Positions 27,743 to 37,394 of a stretch of 64,000 nucleotides of DNA are shown one piece after another. The notes beneath the pieces were generated by a model. It was given only the letters and a program-made list of their open reading frames with translations. It did no database searches and was not told where the DNA came from. Position numbers and translations under genes: made by a program. Source of the DNA: Campylobacterales bacterium (lineage in GTDB: Bacteria; Campylobacterota; Campylobacteria; Campylobacterales; Sulfurimonadaceae); contig JAPLGP010000036.1 of NCBI GenBank assembly GCA_026390075.1, forward strand, positions 39,162-103,161, in the 5' to 3' direction. Position 1 is the stretch's first letter, and the number at the start of each line of letters is the position of its first letter.

Positions 27743-29026
27743 TTATTTAAATGCACTCATGTCAAACTCTGGCTTTGTCTTTTTTGTTTTCATATAGACT
27801 AGCGCTACACTAATTATATTGTATTCTAAAATAGCCATGCTAAGTATAAAACAAACTGCCGAAATTTCTAATAAAAGAGGCATATAAAATGCAAATACAA
27901 AACCAATTAATGAAGCTATAAACAAAATAAACTGTAATGCCGCCAATTTTTTATTTATCATTTCATTCATTGTTGGAATACTCATATAACCCATAGCGTT
28001 GAGATGAAACCAGACAAGAAAAGGCACTATTTTATAAAGCATACCGGTCATAATGGACATGATAAAACCACCGCCGATTAATATTGCAACCATCACTATA
28101 TATTCATGTTTAAAATACTCATCAAATATCCATAAAAATGCACCAAGTGTTAAAAATATACTTGCACTTCTCCAATACCACACTGTAACATCACTGATAG
28201 GACGACGCCTAGCACTTAATTTTTTCCAAACTGTTGTTGCAAAAGCCCAAAAAAAGAGAGTTATCCAAAACTTAGCAAGAAGTGCGTATGTCTCATCAAA
28301 TATATTTAAAGCCGACCAGAGTAAAAGTCCTGCAGGAATAAGCCAAATCACTCTTCTTTTACAAAAATTTTTAAATTTTGGAGCTACATAAAACATTGGA
28401 AGCACTTGAAAAGAGACTCCTATTATCAAAATTCCAGCAAACCCAAATATTGCCAGAACACTATGAATATTTGCGATTGTTGCATGAAGTTCTGACATAT
28501 TCCCAGAGATATAAGAGTAGAGTAAAAAAAGTCCCATAAAAACAATTAAAAAAGCAAAAGCTATACTATTTGCCATGGATTTTACTGTTGCAGTAAAGTT
28601 TGAAACACCTTTTATGGCGAGAGCAATCGGAATCAAAATCATCATAAATCCGCTTCCAAGCGCTACAAATGCAATCGATGTAAAAAGAGCGTTATTTTGA
28701 AGAAGTCCCAAAAACATAAAGAGTGCGCCAAAAGATAAAAGAAGGTGAGAATAAGTTGTAGCAAACTTTACTTTTGGAATTTTTGCCCCTGCTAAAACTG
28801 GCAACATCTGAGTTAATGCACCAAGCATAATAAAGCCAAAAAAACCAATTGTTATGGCATGTGTAACTACGATAGATTCCAAAGAGTATCTACTCATAAG
28901 TGCACTAGCATCGCTAAAAAAAATCAAAAAACCAGCAAATATCGCAAAAAGAGGCGCTGTTAAAAAAAACCTCAACGGCGCTGATATCGGTGGGGCTTGA
29001 TCTATCGATAAACCATTAAAGTCCAC
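27743..29026 (-). CDS. Multi-TM NnrS/heme-copper-oxidase-like membrane protein
   Basis: A 427-residue protein with about 12 hydrophobic helices and histidines placed in membrane segments (VVTHAITIGFFG, YSHLLLSFG, IHSVLAIFGFAG, VWFHLNAMGYMS). This pattern is typical of NnrS and related cytochrome-oxidase-subunit-I-like proteins linked to NO and oxygen stress, but I cannot assign a reaction. The start is GTG 29026, 6 bases after GAGGAG; the GTG is itself part of an exact copy of the abundant word (29023-29031). The hemerythrin gene lies 14 bases upstream, supporting a gas-response role. Confidence 0.7.
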   Translation of the reverse strand: MDFNGLSIDQAPPISAPLRFFLTAPLFAIFAGFLIFFSDASALMSRYSLESIVVTHAITIGFFGFIMLGALTQMLPVLAGAKIPKVKFATTYSHLLLSFGALFMFLGLLQNNALFTSIAFVALGSGFMMILIPIALAIKGVSNFTATVKSMANSIAFAFLIVFMGLFLLYSYISGNMSELHATIANIHSVLAIFGFAGILIIGVSFQVLPMFYVAPKFKNFCKRRVIWLIPAGLLLWSALNIFDETYALLAKFWITLFFWAFATTVWKKLSARRRPISDVTVWYWRSASIFLTLGAFLWIFDEYFKHEYIVMVAILIGGGFIMSIMTGMLYKIVPFLVWFHLNAMGYMSIPTMNEMINKKLAALQFILFIASLIGFVFAFYMPLLLEISAVCFILSMAILEYNIISVALVYMKTKKTKPEFDMSAFK

Positions 29027-29040
29027 ATGCCACTCCTCAT

Positions 29041-29481
29041 TTATTCAACAATCATAGATTCCATCATAGAAACAATTCTATCTGAATCTGCACTCAAATG
29101 TTGTTGCACCATAGTGTAAAGCATCTGCTCTTCTTTCATATTGTGTTGCTGAATCAAAATCATCAAAGTTTCAGAGAGTCCAAAAAATTTATCTTTATTT
29201 CCTGCATCAATAGCTTCTAACATCTGTTTCATTAAAGACCGCATCTGAACATGTTCATGACGCATCATTGCAGTTGGACCTTGTGTCATTCCTGTTTTTG
29301 TCTCAAACTCCAAAAACATAATTCTCTCTTCCATTTGAAAGTGTCTCTCTGTCTCACTTACAAACTCTTGACATGCTTCTTTTGCGCTCTCTAACGACTT
29401 AGTAGCTTTCTCTTCCATTGTAGCAAACAACTCATCACATCTACCATGATCTTGTGTCATATACTCTTTTATTGTACTCAT
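29041..29481 (-). CDS. Hemerythrin-domain protein
   Basis: A 146-residue four-helix bundle with a likely di-iron site: H12 (QDHGRCDE), H47/E51 (RHFQMEE), H75 or H77 (RHEHVQM), and H113/E117 (QHNMKEE). Such HHE-cation-binding proteins carry oxygen or protect/repair iron centres from NO and oxygen. It is the first gene of the 29.5-25.5 kb minus-strand run, directly before the NnrS-like protein. Confidence 0.85.
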   Translation of the reverse strand: MSTIKEYMTQDHGRCDELFATMEEKATKSLESAKEACQEFVSETERHFQMEERIMFLEFETKTGMTQGPTAMMRHEHVQMRSLMKQMLEAIDAGNKDKFFGLSETLMILIQQHNMKEEQMLYTMVQQHLSADSDRIVSMMESMIVE

Positions 29482-29510
29482 AATTTATGCCTTTTTATAA
29501 ATTTGGTCGC

Positions 29511-29516
29511 ATTATA
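29511..29516 (-). promoter_or_regulatory. Probable -10 box for the hemerythrin operon
   Basis: On the minus strand TATAAT lies 30 bases before the hemerythrin ATG, with AAAAAGG as ribosome-binding sequence. Divergent from the motA promoter in the same 190-bp gap. Confidence 0.5.
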
Positions 29517-29607
29517 TAAAAATAAAATAAATTTCTTATTATTGTAAATCAAGAGCATATTCAAGAAATTCTATTGTTTTTTAGCTAATTCTTTATTAAA
29601 GGTATTG

Positions 29608-29613
29608 TATAAT
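29608..29613 (+). promoter_or_regulatory. Probable -10 box for motAB
   Basis: TATAAT preceded by TG, 59 bases before the motA start; a sigma-70 type box. I saw no clear sigma-28 or sigma-54 site in the same gap. Confidence 0.5.
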
Positions 29614-29671
29614 CCGCCGATTGTAGTTTTCAATTTAAATTAATTATACCATCAAACTAAGAAGGATTCAT

Positions 29672-30442
29672 GTGGATTTAACGGTTATTTTGGGAATACT
29701 TGGAGCGATTGCCAGTATTTCAACTGGGGACTTAATGGAGGGTGGAAACCCGATTCATGTTGTTCACATCACTTCTGTTATTATTATTTTCCCTACCTCA
29801 ATGTTGGCATCTATGGTAAGTACAGATGGTGAATTTGTTAAAGGTGCTTATAAAAATCTTGGTATGGTATTTAAAAAAAGTCCTGTAAATTTACATGAGC
29901 GCATCAAACAAATTATAGAATTATCAACTTTAGCGCGTCATGATGGATTGTTATCTTTAGAAAAAAAAGTATCTGAATTAGACAGTGAGTTTTTAAAACA
30001 AGGTCTAAGTATGGCTGTTGATGGAAATGAAGTGGATACTATTATTGAAACTTTAGACTTAGTCATTGAAGAAACTGAAGAGTTTTGGCATGGATGTGCG
30101 CATTACTGGATTCTTGCAGGGGAAACTTCACCCGTTATGGGGCTTATTGGAGCGGTTCTTGGTCTTATTCTCGCACTTCAAAAACTAGATAATCCACCAG
30201 AGATGGCAAAAGGTATTGCTGGGGCATTTACCGCTACTGTAACCGGAATTTTCTCGGCGTATGTTGTTCTTGGGCCCTTTGGAAACAAAATGAAAGCTAA
30301 ATCGCATCATATAGTAAAAGAACAAAAACTCATGCTAGAGGGAATTATCGGTATCGTAAATGGTGATAATCCTCGTACACTTGAAGCAAAACTACTCAAT
30401 TTCCTTCCTTATGGGGAAGAAAAACATAGTCAATTTAACTAA
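29672..30442 (+). CDS. motA: Flagellar stator protein MotA
   Basis: A 256-residue stator subunit with four membrane helices; with MotB it forms the proton channel that drives the flagellum. Visible features: MDLTVILGILGAIASI at the N-terminus, the large cytoplasmic loop (~60-150) and the conserved proline region ETSPVMGLIGAVLGLI. The start is GTG 29672 after AAGGA; an ATG two bases earlier runs into a stop within four codons. Confidence 0.95.
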   Translation: MDLTVILGILGAIASISTGDLMEGGNPIHVVHITSVIIIFPTSMLASMVSTDGEFVKGAYKNLGMVFKKSPVNLHERIKQIIELSTLARHDGLLSLEKKVSELDSEFLKQGLSMAVDGNEVDTIIETLDLVIEETEEFWHGCAHYWILAGETSPVMGLIGAVLGLILALQKLDNPPEMAKGIAGAFTATVTGIFSAYVVLGPFGNKMKAKSHHIVKEQKLMLEGIIGIVNGDNPRTLEAKLLNFLPYGEEKHSQFN

Positions 30443-30453
30443 TGAGCAACTAA

Positions 30454-31302
30454 ATGGGCAGACCAAAAAAGTGTAAAAAGGTTGAATGTCCCGCTGGAGA
30501 GAAGTGGGCCGTTCCAACAGCCGACTTTTTCAGTCTTCTTCTCGCACTCTTTATTGCCCTCTTTGCGATTGCTTCTACAAATGTGTCAAAAGTAAAAGCT
30601 CTTAAAGAAGAATTCATAAAAATTTACGATTTTGCTCCAACACCTGAACAAAGAACTCCAATACAAGAGTTGTCTCCTGAGAGTGAAAAACCAGATCCTG
30701 ATGCCATGGGTAAGCCAAGTGGTAAATTGCTTGTCATACAAGGTGGTTCTATCATGCAAGGAGAGGAAAAGAAAAAAGAAGAAACGAAAGATGCTATCAG
30801 TAAAATTCAAAAAGAACTTCTCAATTCAACGATGGGTGGAGAGGGTCCACTTGATCAAAGCTTGGATGGAGTATTGCTAAAACTTCCTGTTTCTATTCCT
30901 TTTCGTGGTGCGAGTGCGACGATTGATGATGATGAAGTACATCTTTTTCTTAGCAGAATTGCTTATATTGTCAATGCCCTTCCTGCGAACGCAGATGTAT
31001 CAGTTCGTGGTTATACGGATGCACAACCTCTTGCAAAAAGCGCTTCTTACATGGATAACATTGACCTCTCTATAAAAAGAGCGGATGCAGTTATGCGTGA
31101 ATTAATCAAAAATGGAGTGAGTGCAGAACGCCTCTCAGCAGCAGGATTTGGCTCTGCTAAACCAATCGCAGAAAATACGACTGAAGAAAATCGTGCTAAA
31201 AACAGACGGGTGGAACTTTATATATTTGTATCTAAAAATATGCCACTTGATAAAGCGAAACAAAATAACATACTCGATGCGCTAAGTAAGCTTCAAAAAT
31301 AA
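30454..31302 (+). CDS. motB: Flagellar stator protein MotB
   Basis: A 282-residue protein with one N-terminal helix containing the proton-binding aspartate D24 ([14 protein letters not shown]), a plug/linker region rich in Lys and Glu, and a C-terminal OmpA-like peptidoglycan-binding domain ([31 protein letters not shown]). It is 11 bases after motA. Its last 21 bases overlap the convergent mnmH gene. Confidence 0.95.
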   Translation: MGRPKKCKKVECPAGEKWAVPTADFFSLLLALFIALFAIASTNVSKVKALKEEFIKIYDFAPTPEQRTPIQELSPESEKPDPDAMGKPSGKLLVIQGGSIMQGEEKKKEETKDAISKIQKELLNSTMGGEGPLDQSLDGVLLKLPVSIPFRGASATIDDDEVHLFLSRIAYIVNALPANADVSVRGYTDAQPLAKSASYMDNIDLSIKRADAVMRELIKNGVSAERLSAAGFGSAKPIAENTTEENRAKNRRVELYIFVSKNMPLDKAKQNNILDALSKLQK

Positions 31303-32385
31303 ATTTTTATAGTATTGTAAAACCTCTTCACTCGAACCTCTAAAGGCTATTTGTGCAGAGCGTTTTTGAATCTGGTAATCGTACATCGGGTCATAATACT
31401 CTCGTAAAAGAACCTCAATCCACTCTTTATGTGCTTCTAAAATTCCACTTCTTTTTTGTTCATTTAAGGCATTTTCAAATAGCATAGTTACATGTTTATG
31501 TCGCTCTGTTCCAAGTCTTCGCAAAATCCTATCTAAGGCACTTTGTATCTCGTTTCTGTATGCATCGAGATTCTCTTCTTCTGCATTTGTATATGCTTTT
31601 TGTGCCTCAGTCACATACTCGTTAAATGTTATCTCCACTCTCTCTTGCATCGTCGTTTCTAAAATGACAAGAGGAGCACTTGCGAGATAACTTGCAAACG
31701 CCTTTGGAATATAAACACTTCCAATAAATTTACCCTCATCCTCAAAAACTAAATGTTTAAATCCTTTGTCAAGTTTTTGAATAAGTTCATACGCCAAAGC
31801 ATTTTCAAAATTTATCTGCGTTGGCTGAGGCGTGATTTTTTTCCCAAAAGATGAACCTCTATGATTTGAAAGTCCCTCAAGGTCAATCGCATTATGCAAC
31901 TCTTTGAGCAATATTGTCTTTCCAGAACCTGTGCGTCCACCAAGGATACTAGGTTTGAAATGTTTGCACGACTCCTCTATTTCATTGAGAAGATAGTTTC
32001 TAAACGCCTTATATCCGCCTTTTAATCGTGTAATCTCTCTGCCTGATTGGCTTATCCACTCTTGCGATATCCTCGAGCGTTGTCCTCCTCTAAAACAGTA
32101 AAGCATGGCATGTGGATTTACATCTATAAAATCCGACCATGCTCTCACTCGCTCTTCTTTTACCTCGCCACCAACGAGTTTATAACCAAGTTTTACAGCT
32201 TCATCGTTGCCATGTTTTTTATAACAAATACCTACTTGATGTCTTTCATCATCATTCATAATTGGCAAGTTTATGGCATGTGGAAATGCACCTTTTTCAA
32301 ATTCTATAGGTGCACGAACATCAATTAATGGAGTAGAGTTTAAAACAATCGACTTAAAATCATCACTCAAAGTAGCCTTTGACAT
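31282..32385 (-). CDS. mnmH: tRNA 2-selenouridine synthase
   Basis: Replaces sulfur by selenium (via a geranyl intermediate) in the wobble 2-thiouridine of some tRNAs, using selenophosphate. The 367-residue protein has an N-terminal rhodanese domain with the catalytic cysteine in [11 protein letters not shown], and a C-terminal P-loop domain (GRTGSGKT). It begins immediately after selD ends, so the two genes form a selenium operon. Two exact copies of the abundant word lie in it (32107, 32275). Confidence 0.93.
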   Translation of the reverse strand: MSKATLSDDFKSIVLNSTPLIDVRAPIEFEKGAFPHAINLPIMNDDERHQVGICYKKHGNDEAVKLGYKLVGGEVKEERVRAWSDFIDVNPHAMLYCFRGGQRSRISQEWISQSGREITRLKGGYKAFRNYLLNEIEESCKHFKPSILGGRTGSGKTILLKELHNAIDLEGLSNHRGSSFGKKITPQPTQINFENALAYELIQKLDKGFKHLVFEDEGKFIGSVYIPKAFASYLASAPLVILETTMQERVEITFNEYVTEAQKAYTNAEEENLDAYRNEIQSALDRILRRLGTERHKHVTMLFENALNEQKRSGILEAHKEWIEVLLREYYDPMYDYQIQKRSAQIAFRGSSEEVLQYYKNLFLKLT

Positions 32386-33417
32386 CTAGTAAACCTCTAT
32401 CAAAAAGTTGCCTTTTTTGGTTGTTTCGCCAATTGGTTCAAGTTTTAAACCTGCTTTTTCTGCCACTTCATAGAATGCGTCTAAACTACTTTTTTGTACG
32501 ATGACAAGCAATCCACCAGAAGTTTGTGCATCACATAAAATCTCTCTTTGCGCCTGAGTCATAGGGCTAATTTTATCTCCATAACTCAAAAAGTTTTTAC
32601 GCGCACCACCAGGAATACATCCGAGTTCTCTGTACATCTCAACATTTGGCAACAAGGGAACTTTGTCAAACCACACAGTCGCTCCGATGTTACTTCCCTC
32701 ACATATTTCACTTAAATGTCCAAGAAGTCCAAATCCTGTGACATCTGTCATGGAGACAACACCCTCTACTAGTGCAAACTCCGCACCGATTTTGTTCAGT
32801 GTCGTCATCGCTTCAATAGCAGGTTCGATGTGCCCAACTTCTATTTTCTTCTGTTTTTGCGCCGTCGTTAAAATGCCTATACCCAAAGCTTTTGTAAGAA
32901 AAATAAGACACTCTTCTTGGGCTGTTGTGTTTTGCATAAGGTTTTTATTTTCTACAATTCCTGTTACTGCAAGTCCAAAAATTGGCTCTGGAGAATCTAT
33001 AGAATGTCCACCAGCAAGAGGAATACCAGCTTCTTCACAAACCGCTCGTCCTCCGTCTATTACCGCGCGCGCGACATCTACTGAGAGCTTGTCAATCGGC
33101 CATCCAAAGATAGAGATAGCCATCAGAGGGCGTCCACCCATAGCATAAATATCACTTATCGCATTTGTCGCTGCGATGCGTCCAAATGTAAATGGGTCAT
33201 CCACAATTGGCATAAAAAAATCCGTTGTTGAGAGAACCGATGTGCCATTGCCCAAATCAAACGCCGCCGCATCATCCCTGCTCTCATTGCCAACAAGAAG
33301 TTGCGGATAACTGATATTTGCTCTTGTACTTTGGAGTATCTCATCAAGAAGCATTGGCGAAATTTTACATCCGCACCCTGCTCCGTGGCTATATTCTGTA
33401 AGTTTAACTTGTTCCAT
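32386..33417 (-). CDS. selD: Selenide, water dikinase
   Basis: Makes selenophosphate from selenide and ATP. The 343-residue protein has the active-site loop SHGAGCGCK with Cys at position 17 and Lys 18; no in-frame UGA, so this is the cysteine form rather than selenocysteine. Other blocks: [35 protein letters not shown]. Directly upstream of mnmH. Selenocysteine genes selA/selB are not in this window, so use for Sec is undetermined. Confidence 0.95.
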   Translation of the reverse strand: MEQVKLTEYSHGAGCGCKISPMLLDEILQSTRANISYPQLLVGNESRDDAAAFDLGNGTSVLSTTDFFMPIVDDPFTFGRIAATNAISDIYAMGGRPLMAISIFGWPIDKLSVDVARAVIDGGRAVCEEAGIPLAGGHSIDSPEPIFGLAVTGIVENKNLMQNTTAQEECLIFLTKALGIGILTTAQKQKKIEVGHIEPAIEAMTTLNKIGAEFALVEGVVSMTDVTGFGLLGHLSEICEGSNIGATVWFDKVPLLPNVEMYRELGCIPGGARKNFLSYGDKISPMTQAQREILCDAQTSGGLLVIVQKSSLDAFYEVAEKAGLKLEPIGETTKKGNFLIEVY

Positions 33418-33493
33418 TACTTTTCCATTTGTATATTTTTTTTTATTTTATTGTTCTTGCATTATAGCCAAAAGGAAATAATTTCAATTGCTT

Positions 33494-33502
33494 GGCATGT
33501 GG
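33494..33502 (+). repeat. Intergenic copy of the abundant word
   Basis: CTTGGCATGTGGAACTC in the 144-bp gap between selD and the DUF4395 gene. The rest of this gap is AT-rich with nothing else recognised. Confidence 0.9.
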
Positions 33503-33561
33503 AACTCACAAACCTCTCACAAACAAGAGATATGATTTTCTCATAAAATAAAGGATACAAG

Positions 33562-34251
33562 ATGAAAAAATATATCTATTTTGGCGAAGTTGTTGAAAAA
33601 TATGACATAAGAGTGTTGAACGAAAGAGAAGCGAGAGCGGGTGCGGGGATTCTTTTTTTATTTGCATTTTTCTCATTTATGCACTCCTATATTCTACATG
33701 ATTTTATATTTACACAAATATTTGTAACAGTATTTATGATAGATTTTTTCATAAGAATTTTCATCAATCCAAAATTTGCACCAAGTCTGCTTTTAGGGCG
33801 CGTTATGGTACAAAATCAGATTCCAGAGTATGTCGGAGCGCCTCAAAAAAGATGGGCTTGGTTTATAGGACTCTTTTTGTCCATAATCATGTTCTTTTTA
33901 ATCGTTGTTTTTAATGTTATGACCCCGATTAAAATTTTTATTTGTCTTCTTTGTTTGACACTTTTATATAGTGAAGCGGTCTTTGGAATATGTTTAGGCT
34001 GTAAAATTTTCAACTACATTTACAAAGAGAATCCAAAACTTTGTCCTGGTGGCACTTGTGAAATAAGACGCAAAGACGAGATACAAAAGATTTCTACCCT
34101 TCAAAAAGCAATCATTGTAACTTTCATAATCGCTGTATCTTGGAGTGTTTATACTTTGGCTTTTACAACTCCACATGCCGCTGAGTTTGAGAGTAACAAA
34201 ATACCCTCTACTATGAAATGTGAAACTGGCAAGTGCGGCGCTGCGAAGTAA
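33562..34251 (+). CDS. DUF4395 membrane protein with Cys-rich tail
   Basis: A 229-residue protein with four to five membrane helices (two near 28-65, two near 97-145, one near 176-195). The DUF4395 core is seen in NPKFAPSLLLGR, AVFGICLGCKIF and the following CPGGTCE. Four cysteines cluster near the third/fourth helix and its loop. The extreme C-terminus MKCETGKCGAAK is another Cys pair, apparently outside the membrane. Function unknown. It is divergent from selD and followed by a strong terminator, so it is probably a single-gene unit. Confidence 0.75.
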   Translation: MKKYIYFGEVVEKYDIRVLNEREARAGAGILFLFAFFSFMHSYILHDFIFTQIFVTVFMIDFFIRIFINPKFAPSLLLGRVMVQNQIPEYVGAPQKRWAWFIGLFLSIIMFFLIVVFNVMTPIKIFICLLCLTLLYSEAVFGICLGCKIFNYIYKENPKLCPGGTCEIRRKDEIQKISTLQKAIIVTFIIAVSWSVYTLAFTTPHAAEFESNKIPSTMKCETGKCGAAK

Positions 34252-34293
34252 ATCTATACTGTGAGGCTCACTAAGCGTCTCTTTGAGGCAGAC

Positions 34294-34330
34294 AACTTCT
34301 TGCGTTTAAGCAAGAAGTTTAATCTTTTTT
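34294..34330 (+). terminator. Rho-independent terminator
   Basis: AACTTCTTGC (34294-34303) pairs with GCAAGAAGTT (34310-34319), a 10-bp stem with a 6-base loop followed by TAATCTTTTTT. It ends the DUF4395 gene and lies before the convergent cytochrome gene. Confidence 0.85.
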
Positions 34331-34343
34331 GAGTGTGGCTATT

Positions 34344-34790
34344 CTAATCAATAACTATAAAACCTACTTTTTGGTCGTTGTGACATGCATTGCATAAGGG
34401 TGCTACTTGGGTAAATATTTGATTAATTTTTACTGAATTCTTGGATTGAAGTGCATCACGAAATTCATTATAAATCCCATCCAAAAAAAATATTTCAGAA
34501 GAACTTTTCCGTGCAGGGCGTCGAATTGTCCCGTTATCAATGGCGGTTTTGATTTTATCCCAATGATAAGATGCAAGTGAGAAATTGCCTTCACTCATTG
34601 CTTTTTTAGTTGCTGCGTAGCGATATCCAACTTCCATCATCGCCGTATCGAATCCACGAAATTGTTTTTGAATCGCTTCCATTTGGACAGAGGTTGTATT
34701 AAGCTCAACCAACCAGTTTGCAGAAGTTGAATAACTTGCACCATAAAGAGCAAATAGACCGATAAAAAGCAGAAAAAGAACTAACTTCAT
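34344..34790 (-). CDS. Small periplasmic monoheme cytochrome c
   Basis: I chose ATG 34790 (MKLVLFLLFIGLFALYGAS), which begins a signal peptide and has AAAGGAAA 7 bases upstream; an earlier in-frame start at 34868 would put 26 residues before the signal. The mature protein is helical and has one heme motif CNACH at about 133-137, near the C-terminus, as in cytochrome c-prime-like four-helix proteins. Electron-transfer partner unknown. Confidence 0.78.
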   Translation of the reverse strand: MKLVLFLLFIGLFALYGASYSTSANWLVELNTTSVQMEAIQKQFRGFDTAMMEVGYRYAATKKAMSEGNFSLASYHWDKIKTAIDNGTIRRPARKSSSEIFFLDGIYNEFRDALQSKNSVKINQIFTQVAPLCNACHNDQKVGFIVID

Positions 34791-34868
34791 TATAATTTCC
34801 TTTGGTTGTTTAAATAACAAAATATACTTTGGGACTGAATTGTAAATGTATTCACGAAAAGTTCGCAA

Positions 34869-35093
34869 TAGTAAACATCCATAACGAAAAACTCTATGAA
34901 AAAATTATACCTTACTTTCAAAAAAACGACTCTTTTTGTAACATTTAAGGCAAGTAAATTTAAGTTTTGAAATGTGGCGTCATAAAACTAAATTCATTCT
35001 TAACCCTAAATCAAACTTTCTTTATTTACTGTAATAATCAATTAACAAAACATAAACTATAATATCCTTTTTAAAAATTAGCATGGATTTATT
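34869..35093. promoter_or_regulatory. Intergenic region with ctpA -10 box at 35058-35063
   Basis: About 225 bp of AT-rich sequence between divergent genes. TATAAT at 35058-35063 lies 31 bases before the ctpA ATG. Nothing else is recognised and no copy of the abundant word is present. Confidence 0.45.
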
Positions 35094-36428
35094 ATGAAAC
35101 ATAAAAGATATATTACACTTGGGTTTGCTTCGGTTGGTGTTGCAATAATTTTGCTTTTATCCACGAATATTTTTGCTGCATCATCAGCAGAACAACAGAA
35201 AAAAGAGGAGCTTTCAAGACTTCAAGCTTTAGCAAAATTCACAAAAGTTATCAGCATCGTTGAACAATACAGCGTTGATAACATAAGTATAGAAGATTTG
35301 ATGGATAAAGCACTCAAAGGTATGCTTGTCAATATTGATGCGCACTCGAGTTATTTGTCAAGAGAGGATTATAAAAAATTAAAAGTTCAAACAAATGGTG
35401 AGTTTGGTGGGCTTGGTATCACTGTTGGTATAAAAGATGGAGCTTTAACTGTTATCGCACCCATTGAAGGAACTCCTGCAGATAAAGCTGGAGTCAAAGC
35501 AGGCGACATCATACTAAAAATCAACAATGAATCAACGATAAGCATGACGATTGATGATGCAGTAGCAATCATGCGAGGTGCTGTTGGAACGCCTATCGAT
35601 TTGACAATTGTTCGTACAGGCGAAACAAAACCTCTTAGCGTTCATATCATTCGAGGAAATATCACTATCGAGTCAGTTTACACGAGAACAATTGGCGACA
35701 ATTTACTTTATGTTCGTGTTACAAGTTTCGATAAAAAAGTTGCTGAAGATGTTGCAAAAGCGATTAAAGCAAAAAAAGCGACAACAAAAGGAATCATTCT
35801 TGATTTAAGAAACAATCCGGGTGGACTTCTTGACCAAGCGGTTGATTTGGTAAATTTGTTTGTTGATGAGGGAGAAATCGTTTCTCAAAAAGGTCGCAAT
35901 GAAATTGACAATAAAGTTTATAAAGCATCACCAAGTGCGACCATAACAAAAGTGCCAATGGTCGTACTCATAAATGCTGGAAGTGCAAGTGCTTCTGAAA
36001 TTGTTGCTGGTGCACTTCAAGACCATAAACGCGCTATTTTAGTTGGTGAAAATACATTTGGGAAAGGAAGCGTTCAAGTTGTACTGCCTATCACAGAAGA
36101 TGAAGCTCTAAAACTCACTATCGCAAGGTACTATCTTCCAAGTGGACGAACCATTCAAGCTGTTGGCGTGAAGCCTGATATTGAAGTTTTTCCAGGGGAA
36201 GTAAACGCTAGTAAAAACGAGTTTTCAATCAAAGAAGCTGACCTTAAAAAGCACTTAGAAGAAGAATTAGTCAAAGTTGACAGCACGAAAAAAGATAAAG
36301 AAAGTAAAAAAGATGACAAGTCAGACAAAGATAAAAAAGATATAATTACGCCCGAAATGGTAAATAAAGATATGCAACTCAAAGAGGGCGTGGATATTAT
36401 TAAAGCTCTAATAATTATAAAAGGATAG
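35094..36428 (+). CDS. ctpA: Carboxyl-terminal processing protease (S41)
   Basis: A 444-residue periplasmic serine protease. Signal segment ~8-30, PDZ domain ~88-165 (GEFGGLGITVGI, GVKAGDIILKI), and the S41 catalytic core with serine in NAGSASASEIV (~297-307) and lysine in NTFGKGSVQ about 25 residues later. A Lys/Asp-rich linker precedes the C-terminus. It is followed directly by purC with no gap, matching the Campylobacter order ctpA-purC-purS-purQ-Cj0515-plsC-crcB. Confidence 0.95.
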   Translation: MKHKRYITLGFASVGVAIILLLSTNIFAASSAEQQKKEELSRLQALAKFTKVISIVEQYSVDNISIEDLMDKALKGMLVNIDAHSSYLSREDYKKLKVQTNGEFGGLGITVGIKDGALTVIAPIEGTPADKAGVKAGDIILKINNESTISMTIDDAVAIMRGAVGTPIDLTIVRTGETKPLSVHIIRGNITIESVYTRTIGDNLLYVRVTSFDKKVAEDVAKAIKAKKATTKGIILDLRNNPGGLLDQAVDLVNLFVDEGEIVSQKGRNEIDNKVYKASPSATITKVPMVVLINAGSASASEIVAGALQDHKRAILVGENTFGKGSVQVVLPITEDEALKLTIARYYLPSGRTIQAVGVKPDIEVFPGEVNASKNEFSIKEADLKKHLEEELVKVDSTKKDKESKKDDKSDKDKKDIITPEMVNKDMQLKEGVDIIKALIIIKG

Positions 36429-37148
36429 ATGAAAATGCAAAAAAGAGAGTTACTTTACGAAGGAAAAGCTAAAAAACTTTTCTCAACAGATGATGAAAAT
36501 TTAGTTATTTCAGAATTTAAAGATGATTTGACAGCATTTAATGGCGAAAAAAAGTCTAGTGAAGCTGGAAAGGGCGCACTAAACAATAAAATTTCTACTG
36601 AGCTCTTTAAACTTTTAGAGAAAAATGGCATCCAAACGCACTTTGTAAAGATGTTGGATGATAACCATATGCTTCATACTAAAGTAAATGTAATTTTGAT
36701 TGAAGTGATTGTTCGTAACATTGCAACTGGAAGCTTAACTCGCAACCTCGGTATCAAAGAGGGAACAGTTCTTCCTTTTACTTTAGTAGAGTTTGACTAC
36801 AAAAACGACGCACTTGGTGACCCAAAACTCAATGACCAACATGCGCTTATCCTAGGTTTAGTGAAGTATCAAGATGAGCTTGATAAACTTCGTCGTATGG
36901 CAAGACAAATAAATGATATTTTAAAACCCTATTTTGCAGAAAAAGGTCTTAATTTAATTGATTTCAAACTCGAATTCGGAAAGGATAAAAGCGGTAATAT
37001 TATCTTAATAGATGAGATTAGTCCTGATAATTGTCGTTTTTGGGATATGCAAAGTGGCGAAAAGATGGATAAAGATAGATTTCGTCAAGGCCTTGGTGGA
37101 TTAACAATAGCATACGAACAAGTTTTAAATAGAATATTAGGAAAATAA
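36429..37148 (+). CDS. purC: SAICAR synthase
   Basis: Ligates aspartate to CAIR in purine synthesis. The 239-residue protein shows [30 protein letters not shown] and [13 protein letters not shown]. Start ATG 36429 follows the ctpA stop directly, with AAGGA 4 bases before; a second ATG two codons later has better spacing. Confidence 0.96.
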   Translation: MKMQKRELLYEGKAKKLFSTDDENLVISEFKDDLTAFNGEKKSSEAGKGALNNKISTELFKLLEKNGIQTHFVKMLDDNHMLHTKVNVILIEVIVRNIATGSLTRNLGIKEGTVLPFTLVEFDYKNDALGDPKLNDQHALILGLVKYQDELDKLRRMARQINDILKPYFAEKGLNLIDFKLEFGKDKSGNIILIDEISPDNCRFWDMQSGEKMDKDRFRQGLGGLTIAYEQVLNRILGK

Positions 37149-37151
37149 CAT

Positions 37152-37394
37152 ATGAAAGCAATAGTAAATGTATCTTTAAAAGCAGGTGTTTTAGATTCTC
37201 AGGGTAAAGCAGTAAAACATGCATTAGAATCTCTGCATTTTGGTAGTGTAAATGATGTTCGTGTTGGTAAACAAATCATTTTACAACTCGATGGAACTGA
37301 CGCAGTAAAAGCAAAAGAAGATGTTACTCAGATGTGTGAAGACCTTATTGCAAATACTGTAATTGAAGATTATGAGATAGAGATAGTTCAATGA
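37152..37394 (+). CDS. purS: FGAM synthase subunit PurS
   Basis: An 80-residue alpha/beta protein of the three-part FGAR amidotransferase (PurS/PurQ/PurL). Family block KAIVNVSLKAGVLDSQGKAV with the LGF-like SLHFGSV. Its stop overlaps the purQ start by 4 bases (ATGA), coupling translation. purL is not in the window. Confidence 0.93.
   Translation: MKAIVNVSLKAGVLDSQGKAVKHALESLHFGSVNDVRVGKQIILQLDGTDAVKAKEDVTQMCEDLIANTVIEDYEIEIVQ

Noticed and set aside
32663..33148. 161-codon plus-strand open frame opposite selD
   Set aside because: It lies wholly within the selD coding strand's complement and shows no recognisable domain.
32386..33417. SelD as a selenocysteine protein
   Set aside because: The active-site position 17 is encoded by a normal Cys codon; no in-frame UGA exists in the gene.
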